DNA from: Chondrilla cf. caribensis
Lineage: Eukaryota; Porifera; Demospongiae; Chondrillida; Chondrillidae
Assembly (NCBI GenBank): GCA_964020155.1
Contig: OZ026568.1
Coordinates: 2,091,320-2,155,319 of the forward strand
Reading direction: 5' to 3'
Length of the DNA: 64,000 nt
The translations under genes and the position numbers were made by a program. Within the stretch, counting starts at the first letter, position 1. Each line of letters begins with the position of its first letter. The notes under the pieces were generated by a model that ran no database searches, was not told the DNA's origin, and saw only the letters and a program-made list of their open reading frames with translations. Below, piece after piece: positions 13,801 to 25,800 of this stretch.

Positions 13801-16800
13801 CCTCATTTTCATCAGATACAGCTTACACCTTCTTCAGTACATCGTTCAGCAAACAGAACAGCGCAGGATACAAGGGCATACCATCATGGGTTAGGGAAGT
13901 TATGACAACACACAACCCAGAACCCTTTGATACAACCGCCATCACCTCTGCTGACATCAAAAATACAATAAAACATTGTAACAAAGAATCCTCACCTGGA
14001 GATGACAAGATATCATACTACCACCTCTGGAATCTACCGACAACACACAGATTTCTCGCCCAGCTATAAATGCAATCCTGAGAAAATCCAACCAATGCCC
14101 GCCTTCATGGTGTAAAGGAAAAATAATTCTCATAGGAAAAGGTGAGAGCTCTGATGATCCATCAAAGTTTCGTCCAATTGCCTTGACAGCCACCACAGGA
14201 AAAATATTCCACAAGATACTATCAAAAAGATTGGAGAGATATTGCCTTGGGAATGAGATAATTGATCCATCTGTTCAGAAAGGATTCCTACACGGAGTTA
14301 GTGGTTCTGCAGAACATATAGCAACCATCAATACAATCCTAGATCAAGCTAGAGACCTGAAATTGCCAGTTTCCATAACGTTCCTGGATCTGAAGAACGC
14401 ATTTGGCTCAGTTTCACATGAATTAATCGAAGACATGCTATTTTTCGTAGGAATTCCCCAACCAATCATCAACTACGTGAAACACTGTTACTCTCAGTTG
14501 GTTGGCTACATCCACACCAAGCAGTGGGATTCTCCTCCCTTTCCGATAGAGCAAGGAGTCTTTCAAGGTGATACCATGTCACCAATCATATTCCTTCTAA
14601 CATTAAGCCCCATTTTACACCTAGCCAACAAATGGAATTACCAAGGCTTCAGGTTTGCCCTCCCATTACCTAACTCAAAGCACATACCTTTACTTGGAAC
14701 AACCATCTATATTCACTGGGACGAGCCAGCCTCCGATGAGCCCATTGGCTGGTATCGTGCTACTGTTCAGGAGTACACTAAGAACGGAGAAGCCACTATC
14801 CTATATCCAGATGGTGCAACAGAATGTATCGATTTAAGGACTACACCATGGAGACTAGCCAGGAGGAATGCCAAGAAATTTGTAGAGTCACTGGATAATC
14901 TCCCAAAACCACCGAAAGAACCACCACTGTCCATCAAATACTCCTATGGCCATGAACATAGAGTGACTGGCTTTGCAGATGACTTATCTTTTATCACTTC
15001 ATCAAGATCAGATCATCAAAAAGCATTGGAAGAGATTAATGCGGCAATAATTAGCCTAGGGCTGAAATTAAACCCATCTAAATGTACCTCAATTGTATTG
15101 GAACAAGGACAGGTCATGCCAACCTCGACATTTCAGCTCATTGAGGGCTCTACATCAAATATTACCAAAGCCCCTATCAAATTCCTTGGCCACACTCTCG
15201 CAAGATGTCCGACTCAATCAAAGCGCTCAGCTAGTGCCAAGCTAAAAGAATTTATGATTCAAAATTTGGAAAAAATCAATGATCGCCCTATCCGAGGAGA
15301 AATTAAGCTATGGATCTTGCAGCATTATCTAATCCCAGCAATTCACTTCCAATTGATGGTCAACAATATACAACAAACAACAATAGCTACTCTTGAAAAT
15401 CGAATCATGAAGCTCATAAAAAATGGCTAAAGCTTCCAAGAAATGCAACGCGTGCCATAATTCATCACCCATCAGTGATCAACCTCCCTACAATTTCCCA
15501 TCAAAAGAACAAAGCAAAGCTAGCCCTACTATCCACCCTTACATGTTCAACAGATCCAGCCATCTTGGAATTGTCAAGTATCATTGCCAGCCAATCCTAC
15601 TTGGAGAATGTAGGAATCACCAAAGAAATGAAATCACTACATCGGATGCTTGATGCAGGCCAGGGTAAGAAAGCTCTAAAATCTGCTATTCAACGCCATC
15701 TACTTTCTGAGGAGAAGCACACCTGGAATAAAAAATTACAATCCCTAGAGGTGCAGAGCAAATTTAGCCAAGTGATCAAATTAGAAGAAAGCACAAAATT
15801 ATGGGGCAGAATTATGGATGGCCTCCCAAGAGGCCAACTACCATTTCTACTCAAGGCAGGATCCGACACCCTTCCCATTCCCATGAATTTACACCATTAG
15901 TGAATCCGAACATCACCTGCCTGTCGCCTCTGCAAACATAGCCCATGCACTACAGCGCATGTTTTGTCAAGTTGTCCAACAGCCCTGGAAGATGGCAGAT
16001 TCAAATGGCGGCATGACTCTGTTCTGCAATCCATCTATAAACACCTCCGAAACATCCTTAACGACTCCTTTAAGATCTTTGCAGACCTGCCTGGACTCAG
16101 AGCAACAGAATCTCCCCCAGCCACAATGCCACAAGAGGTAACAATAACTAGCTACCGACCAGATCTGGTCCTTACGCACGGAAAAGAAGTGCACCTTTTT
16201 GAACTCACAGTCTGTGGCAACTCGGAACAGGCAATGGCTGCAGCACACCAGAGAAAATCCACCAAACAAGAATACATCCATCTCATCTCAGATGCCACCA
16301 GAGCAGGATGGAAAGCTAACTACACCACTTTAGAAATTGGTGTCCTCGGCCACTATCTTCCACCAACACCGACTGAGCTATCTGCAGCCTGTCAAAATAT
16401 ACACCATACGTACTGGCTTAAAATCTTACAGTCTACAGCCAAGATTGCAATCAGTTGCTCATATTCTATCTTTTTAGCTCGTGATGAACTTGAATGGTCA
16501 CCCAGACCACTACTACCATCTTAACTGTATTTGTATTATAATCACAATTATCTCTTAATATATCTATCATTATTCAACGATTTATATTCAAACTCACATT
16601 CTTGCCAGGTTTAAACACACAAACATTATCTGTTGTTTTGTTTTTACACCTGTGTCCGAGAGTTACGTATATATATATATATGTGATGTTTGAATAATAA
16701 AGCATTTCTCCCCCCTAGGCTCGTTGTTTTGGCAAGTTTCCTATTTCGTTCGTTCGTTCTGTAAATATTCCAAGGCTCTTGGTTCCGGCAAGTTTCATCA

Positions 16801-19800
16801 TTCGTTCGGATACTCCTAGGCTCGTTGTTTTGGCAAGTTTCCTATTTCGTTCGTTCGTTCTGTAGATATTCTGAGGCTTTTGGGTTCGGGAAGCTTCCTC
16901 GTTCGTTCGGTAAATATTCCGAGGCTCGTGGGTTCGGCGAGTTTCGTCGTTTGCTCAGTAACTATCCGAAGCTTGTTAGATTAAATAATGCCACTTACAA
17001 AAACTGGGGTACATCACAAATGTACCCCAGTACATCGCGAATGTACTCCTGTCGGCGCTTTTGTAGTAGATTGAAAACGCCCACGCATCGGGGTACATGC
17101 GTAGAAATATGATTATTTGATGACTAATCATTCAAAGTAACTATAAAGGACCTGCCCTGAAAGGAGAATTGCAGGTTCTATACCAAGCTACGTTTGTTAA
17201 CTTCTGTGTGTGTTGGCACCCATGGATTAAGTTGAAATTAAGGGGCTGGGTATAAGGCTGTAGACATGCTATGACAATAATTAATTACAACTAAATTTTG
17301 CATCATCAACATGTTATTATGTACTGTACTACAGTGGTACCAGGATGGAATGGCAGCCATTGTAGTCCACCCAGCCAGCTGATAGTTCACAGTTACTACG
17401 TACATGATTTGTTTGTGGTAAATAGGCTCATTTAGGACTACAACCATGTACATCAATACTGAGCACAACACACACAACTGAAAGTGTATGATGTTTCCAA
17501 CATGTGAAGGTGTGTACCTGTCAAAGATTGACATGGTCAAAATATGATACACGTTTTGACCATGTCAATCTTTGACAGGTACAGACCTTCACATGTTGGA
17601 AACATCATACACTTTCAGTTGTTTGTGTTGTGCTCAGCATTGATGTACATGTGATACAGCAAAGAAAGAGTGTAATTGCTTGTAATTTCCTTACCCTTCC
17701 TTTAATATCACTGAACTGTGGCCTCAAAAGGCCTGTAGTTCCCCATTTACCAAGAAACCAAGCTTGATTTTCATACTGAATATGTAGTAAAAAGTACAAG
17801 AGACATACGTACGTACATACATATGTATGCATGTATATGTATGCATGCTGGTACAAATAAATTCCTGTGTTATGAGTAGGAAATAAACATGAAGTAAAAC
17901 ATGTGGCAGTTAGGCAAAAGTCACTGCACTCACAGTTTCAGCAAAAACAGCAACATTGCCTTCTGTGATGTTTTCAGACCATTTTGGTGCATGCTTCTCC
18001 AAGCCCAACCAAAGTAACAGACGTAATTGTGCATGTCCCTTGCCAATCCTGGTGGATCCTTCGTTCTCAGGCTGAGGAGGCTAGAGTAAGCAGAGAGAGA
18101 CCAAGATAGCATGAGCAGTCTATTTCTCAACATACAAGGAATTGTACTTTTGCATACTTACATTCAAAGTAATAGTCTGTATCTTCCCACAAAGCTCCCC
18201 ACACGACATATGGTACTCTGAGTACATCAGTTGGTGAGCCGGTATACGTTTGTACGCCACTCTCTCATTGCCAGACAGCATCCAAATTATTACATCTGGA
18301 ACTGAAATCTGAGGCTACAGTTGTGGTTTGAAGATGGGTTGTCATAAGCATGCATGCATACATAGGCAAGAGTATCATTGTGATTGTAGGCTCACATCCT
18401 TGGCTATGTTCTGCAGGGAGCATAATATATTGTCCAGCTCTTCAATGACCGGCAGAGGTATTTTAACCCTCGAAATCAACTTATCAATTGCATTCACTAG
18501 TGATATCTATGTATGTATGTATGTATGTACGTATGTATGTATGGGCAAAATAAGATCGATGTAATTATGTAGGGTTAAATTGCTGTCAAGTAGGCCACAT
18601 TTAGCCACCTTTATATAGTCTAATCTCGAATATATTCAGAATAGCAAATTGAGAGTAAGGAAGCAGAAATTGGTCTAGCTGTTGTAGCTACATAATTATG
18701 ATATTCACAAGGTGTATGTCGTTCCTGTCAAGTATGGAGGTGATGTACAGCTCACCCGTTCTTCCTCCCTATACTTGCGTAAGTTGATGTCAAGCTTGGT
18801 AAGCCCATGCTTTGGGAGCTCTGGTAGGGGTTGCCTGGAGCATTCAAGCACAGCCAGTAAAAACAGTGAGTACAATGACAGCAAGCCCCTACAGCAGTTT
18901 GTTGTGTAAGTACCCTTCTGTTATTGTGACTCTATGATGTGTCCCACATGTGATACATTTCATTGTGTGAGTGCAAATACAGTGATGTATATTCATGTAC
19001 GTACATCCACCATTCCAATAACACGATCATTTTATTGTAAACATATAGACAGATTTGACAATTAGGAACAAACGTATCTCTACTTATCTCTGCTGTAGCC
19101 CACCCAGGAGGGATAATTCATGTGTCATGGTGGTAGTCAGCATTGTGTCTATACAGTGTTGTGCCATTACAGTAGTGAGTATACTACTCAGTACTGTAGT
19201 AAAGCTGTTGTATTGTGTTAATTGAATAGCATTGTTGTGGTCAAGTGTGAACTAGCGTTGCTAGGTTACTGATTGCTTGGAAGGGATTTTAATCACGACC
19301 TGGGAAATATCAAAAGGAAGCAGGCTCACATCACAGAAATAAGCCTGCATTTTCCATTGGTCCACTTGTCTTCCACATATGCACCATAACATGCACATAT
19401 ATCATGGATAAATTAACATCTGTATTACTATAATACCTACAAGTCATGAAAAAGCCCAAAGTACAGAATGCATAATATTATACTCACTGTAGAACAGCTA
19501 TAGCATCAGCAAGTACTTTAGCAACCTTTTCTGACAGTTCCTTCATGTGATAAACCTTCTTTGCCACAATACTCTTGCATTCATCCAGACCGTTTTTCAA
19601 CTCCTTGCATACATTTAGCAGGAGGTTCAGTGTACCGATACGGTAAGCATTGTCTTCCCAATAGCTCTCCACTACCACACAAGGCTTAGCATTGAACCAT
19701 GGCAGATAGTGATAGTAGGTGCCATCAATGACAGGAACAAGAGGTGGAGTAGATGATGACGTCGCTGGTATACTCTTGTCTAGCTTGTTTCCGTAGTTAC

Positions 19801-22800
19801 CTAATGCAGACACATGTGCAAAGGAAAGTTGAAGACCTTGTCAAAACAAAGACACATACATGTACAATACATATTGGGTCCATTAAATTGTTCAGATCGA
19901 ACTGAAACTCACCAATGCTAACTTCAAATTCTACAGGCTGATTAGCAGGATTGATCATTGTTGCATGCATGAAAGCAGCATAAAGCTTATAGCACTGTCT
20001 CCTCATATAGGGCTATAGGGAGTACACATTTATACAGTGAGATTGTACACATGTTTAGTAATTCAAGAAAATACAGTCTCTCATAGAGAACTACATAAAA
20101 TGGCTTTGTATTCTTAATGATGATCTACATACAGTATATATTCTAGAACCAAATTTACATAACATTAGACTGAGGCATTGTTTATATAGCCTGATCACAG
20201 CTACTGGTCAGTCTCAAAGAAATTGCTTTACCAGGAAGTGTCAATCCGTAGACCTTTTAGACAATACCCAAATCTCAAGTGTTGCATGTGGATGCAATGA
20301 GCCTGTGTAATAATATCAATAGAATAACATGTACTAACAGCAATTAGGTCTTTATCAGCTTCTGAAATACTTTCGACAGTGTTTGAAGGCAAATTTCCAA
20401 CATCAACAGAGAGCTCAGCTAGTATTCGACCTCTATAAGCAACACCTTCAGCCTAGAACACAACAAATGTTGGAAATATAATGCTACCTTCAGAGAATTT
20501 CGTACAAACAACACATTTATTAAAGTTAACAGTGCTACAGTGTATATCATAACTGCATAGTACATTGTCATTCATACAATCCAATAGAACTCACAACGAA
20601 TAATTACATTTACAATAAACTACAAATATCCATACTTACATAATAGCTGAAAAGCATGAGTAAATACAAGCAATATTGCAATTCACCCACATAAGGATAA
20701 AGTTCAAAGATGTTGAGAAGTGCAGAATCTGATATATACCAAAACACTTCCATCATATTATGTCTACCAACCTTCCCTTTGTCAAGATAGTCATACTTGT
20801 TTAGGACAGTCAACTCTCTAGGAGATCCATACATATTCAAATAAGATGGTCCAAACGTTGGCAAGAAACCTAAGATATGTGTAAAATTTACTGTTCTTGA
20901 ATAAAATCTTCGGAGATTACCAATTTGTAACACCTCAACCAGTAACCATACTGTGTAAAAATAAAAGTACTGCTATTACACACAGCTCACCATTTTCTCC
21001 AGGAACTGATATTTCAGACATATTCAAGACTATAGTACCTACAAAGTCATCTTTACTAAGTTTGTCACTATTAGTAGAGCATTGAAGATGAAATAATATC
21101 TATCTATGGATACATGTACATGTGTGTATCAAATTTGTATGAACACTACTCACTAATCTTTGACACAAATTCTCAATTTGTCACACATTGAAGGCAGCTA
21201 ATTTAGTTAGGAAGGAAAAGGACACTATTTACGTAGCTGAGAGTAAAAATTAATTATGAATGATAAACTCCCTACCCTGACAGCAAGATTTATTTGAGTG
21301 TTCCATACTGGGTTCATAGTGGACTTTAGAATGGGCGTCTTTTCGCTGTGTCCTGCAAAGCTGACTGCACAGTATGGGTCCACTTGTTCCTTTTTGCTTT
21401 TGTTTCCTAGCAGCGAGGTGATGCTCTTGAGAAATGCTAAATCCACTACGATGATGGAAGAAAGACCAAAGACAACAACGTTGGTGTTTGAGAATGTACA
21501 TACCTTGTGAAACATTAGGTATATGTAATATGTGCAGTATTTTGGGGGTTTAAAGGAATATTCTGATCTTTACATACTGCACATGCAGAAGTATAATACT
21601 CCTAGTTCAGATGTACGCACCATGTGTATATTTCCTCCTGTTGAAATGAAACATGAAGAAAACCAAAGGCATTTTACTGTTTATACGCTTACTCTGAGGA
21701 AGGTCTTCCGCTTGATAGATTTTCACCGTAATTGTTGATGCCTGAAGACGTACACCAGATGGCCTCAGCAGGTTGCTATATTGCCATTGAGAAATGATAA
21801 CAAGAATAAGAGCCATCCATATGTACACATATTATGTATGAATCATGCGTGCATCTCAATCATGCATTGTACTCACGCTTCTATGTCCACATTTTCATCG
21901 TCCATTTCCGATGGAGAAGCCTTCAAAGTGAAGGATCTAACAACTGAACTTCATTCCACAGTACACAGCCAACTCACCACTGCCACGTCCCCTGGACCAA
22001 GAATATTCACACTGATCTTCAAGTATCCCTGTGATAAAAGATTATATGGGTGAGTGAGTACGCTTACGTATGTACATGGATTCAACGGCATCACACTACA
22101 TGGATGGAGCACCTTGGCTTCAGATGCGGGGTCTTGAGGATCAGTCATCAGCAACCACTTGTGCACTATGCTATGCTGGGGCTCATCGTACACGAGCCCA
22201 GCATCAAACTACACAGAGGCAACATGAAATCTTCATGCAAAGCAAGCACCCTGACACAATTTCAATTTTTTAACCCTATTCGTATAATTTTCAATATTAT
22301 CATAATTTTATATATGTATGTACTATAAGCTACTTTACATACCAATATAATTAGAATTATATACAATTGCTCCTAGCTGTAATAGCTGTGAAGCTGTAAT
22401 ATATATAGGTATATATTACAGCTAAACCTATATAATATACGTATATGATACCAGTCTATATACATAATATATGACCTGTTACAGGCTAAACTGTGTTCAA
22501 TTTAGTCCAGAAGTGACAAATCCCCTCCCCAGCAGAAATCTCTTAGCACCTTCTTAATGTTACTCAGTGTTATCAATGAGGAGTGGCATTGTTTGAAAAG
22601 GCATTTATAGCACAGTGGTGAGGAAAGAATGTGGTCTAATACACGGGTCAGTCTCAAAAAGACCTTACACAAGTGGATTAGGATCAGAGAAATCCATAAT
22701 GACACCTAGGAACAAGTGTACTTTCCTTCTAAAGGACCTATGATATGTGCATACCTTGAAAGACCCAATCAGAGAATCCTTGAACAGTCCTTTTGAATCA

Positions 22801-25800
22801 TACAACTATCAGAAGAATGCCAAGAATACATACATAGTTTGCTATATTGCAACAATAACATCATTAATGACATACTCGAACATCGATAATCTTTTCAAAC
22901 ATTTCCTGAGGCTTTTCCATGAAATTGAATACAAAGGTCTATTGAGTAGTCAAAGTTGACATTTGTACAGTCAACACAAGATATTAACATTTACACATCA
23001 CCTTGTTACAAGAAAACGGAACACATAAATATTATTCCTACCTCATTCCAGTATGGGCTACTGGTGCCTATCTGGGGCTTTGTCTGCTGGTGCTTATCGC
23101 CAACAAACACAGATACCACGGGTTTGAGATTGCTCCCAGACAGTCGTCTTGCTTCCAGTACATGAAACCGCAACTAAGCACAGTACATATGTATGTACGT
23201 GAATGGAAGTCATCAAAAATATACCAATGTTCACTACAAATTACAAATAAATCAAATAATTATAGTAATATTACTTTACTTTCGGATATTACAGTATAAT
23301 GTAGTAAAACATGCTCAGTAAGTACCTTAGTTAGTACATACGTACCTCTATTAATACACACGCACTATATTTGGTCCCTAATCTATGTACACAATGTAAA
23401 TCAGTACAGATAGCAAGTATCTCTGATAAGAAGAACCGGTGTGGTGCACGTCAAGGATTTTACTGAGCAGCTTGGAGTGTATATAAGTGTACATATACGT
23501 ATGTAACATAGTATGTTGTGATACACACAAAATACTGTTACTATACACACATAACATATTATTATTTATTCTGAGAATCAAGGCAATGCTAAGATGTTCT
23601 ACTTCATGGTGTATTCTTAAGGATTAGGAAAAATTACACTAGATTACACTCACCTGAAAATCAATAGGTCTGTTGGGAAGAGAATCCCTGGCACGTTTTC
23701 GACTCAATTCGCTGCACATGGTAGGATATGTGGATTGAATCATTGTGAGATCATTCCTTGGTGACACTAACAGTACCACATCCATGAGTGATGTACATAC
23801 CACACTATACATAATAGAACTTAGGGGTCAACAAAACCAGGCTTTGTTATCAGATGGCCCTCGTATCAAGATGTGTTCACACTTGTACACCATTACATAC
23901 AGTAAACCAGTTACAGCTCAAAACTTAAGCAGCAATAATAATTTGTCTGAAGGGTGTTAGTCTCAACCATTTTATATTGTATTCAGCTGTTTCAGACACA
24001 GTACATACGTACAATGTATGAATTTCATGCAAGACAGCCAGCTATTAGACAGCCACAGTACCTGTCTCCTGACAAACCACTCATTGTTTCTGTTGGCTGG
24101 CTACCTTGTGTTGCACCAACTTCCCCGGTGGTAGCATCACCTTCCGGAGGTTCGTATTCCAGCTCCAACTGAACAGTTGCCTACAGAATGTATAGATGTA
24201 CACTCTCAAAAATAACCAATGATTGATCACTTCTCATTTTGTCTCCTGCAATGCATATCCACAGGAAAGTAACCCCTGGTCACATCCTTGTCACAAGGGT
24301 GTGAAGTGGTTGTATGAAATATTGCATAGAGGTTTGTATGGATGGTTAATTTTCATATGATACCTTTGTATTGCTGCCATCTTTTGCAGTCAATGAATAA
24401 GTCGATGAAACTTTCTTTTCTTTCACTAATTTGTTTAGTGCAATCTGTGTCTTGCCAAGAAGCCTAGTGAATATGCAAGTGAGTCAATTTAGAGAAGGCA
24501 GGGTATACACACTCCCTGTACCTGTGGCTCCCCACTCGTTCGTGGTCGAAGACTTCAACTTCTAGGTTGTCTGTAGTCGCTAGAGCTTCATCCAAAGAAT
24601 ACTCTATTGTCTCATCCCACTCAGGATCAAGGTTATTATCTATGTATTCTGTCTTTTCCTTCTTTCCTGTTAAGTACAGTCAAAAATTACAATCATGATC
24701 TGAAGACACACTATAAAAATACACCAAATGAAGAAAGATGGTGTTACACACACACTTGATTAGCGTCCATGATATATAATAAACATTAGGGTGTAATATG
24801 GTCATAGGTACGGTACACGACACAATCCGTGGAAATAGCTGCGATCTCATTGTGGTGACTCCACGTAATTTGTCCGCGGGTGTATGCGGTATACGTGAAC
24901 TTCCGCATAATGTAAACATCATCGTTGGCCGAACTATCACCGTTACGTGGGGGAAGTCGAAGAAAATCTATACCTGTAAAGTAATCAGAACGTATAGTAT
25001 ATCTTCACCAGAGATTCCGACGCAGAAAGAAGCACGAAGCAGTAAAAAAGCAACCCACGTTAGGGGTAGTCTGACGTAGCCCAGACCCTTCCGGCCTCCA
25101 TTTTATTACGGGCCGTTTTGGTCTGGGCTACGTCAGACACGTAGAGACGAATCTATCTGCGAAATTTTGATCATTTGTGCCCTAGACAATGGTGGCACTT
25201 GGACAACAGCATTTTTCATTTCAATGTATAGACACAAAGGGGGTTCCGTTGAACCCCCTTGATCCCCTGTGTACAGGCCTGATAATGACTTTAGTACACG
25301 AAAATATCCGGTACGTATTATCTGCGGAGACTTATGCCAGTGTTTGTGGATATCCGTATATGCACCTGCGTAAACCTATGAACACATTTTGCAGTATAGA
25401 AAAAATTACATACACATCAGTCGATTGTGGAAGTGCGTAAACAAATTGTTTCATGTACCGTAACATCACCTAGTCGATGAAATCAGAGTTGAGTCACCCA
25501 CACTCAGGCAGGGGAACAAGGTCCTTCTTAGGGCCAATGATGCATGTGATCACTGCCAGTCTACCATCCTTAGAACCACATGACTGAAAAGAGGGTTGTT
25601 TGGCTCGGTGACATCTTATGGATAAGTTCACTATAAATCTCTTGCCACAGAAATTTTATTGCATCAAATGTTTCGGCTGCTGACTGCTATATATACCATC
25701 GAATTCGTCAGTGGTTGACATACCACCAACGAAGGTAGCAGTAAGCTGCTGAAATGTCTGGTGTAAGGGAATTTGTGTGGCTAGAGATTTCCACGACTGT

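Larger units (their letters stand above)
13291..17098 (+). mobile_element. TIR-bounded element carrying a reverse transcriptase / restriction-like endonuclease gene (copy 1, degenerate)
   Basis: The ends are ATGTACCCCG (13291-13300) and CGGGGTACAT (17089-17098). Both ends recur at the ends of a 716-bp derivative at 46935-47650, which fixes the boundaries independently. Layout: TIR; left arm (13301-13450) holding one GGCTCGTTTCAGCAAGTTTC-type unit; coding region to 16524; AATAAA near 16695; right arm (16710-16970) of repeated units with TTCGTTCGTTCG; a hairpin at about 17009-17034 made of TIR-like sequence; TIR. No clear target-site duplication is visible. It sits antisense in the ferlin intron between the exons at 17696-17778 and 13174-13253. 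It may be a new type of TIR retroelement, or an RT gene captured by a DNA transposon. Confidence 0.8.

Noticed and set aside
25490..25600. Minus-strand fragment reading as a short conserved-looking exon ([11 protein letters not shown])
   Set aside because: I first considered it as the ferlin N-terminus. The true first exon is at 26460-26553, which joins in phase to 24667.
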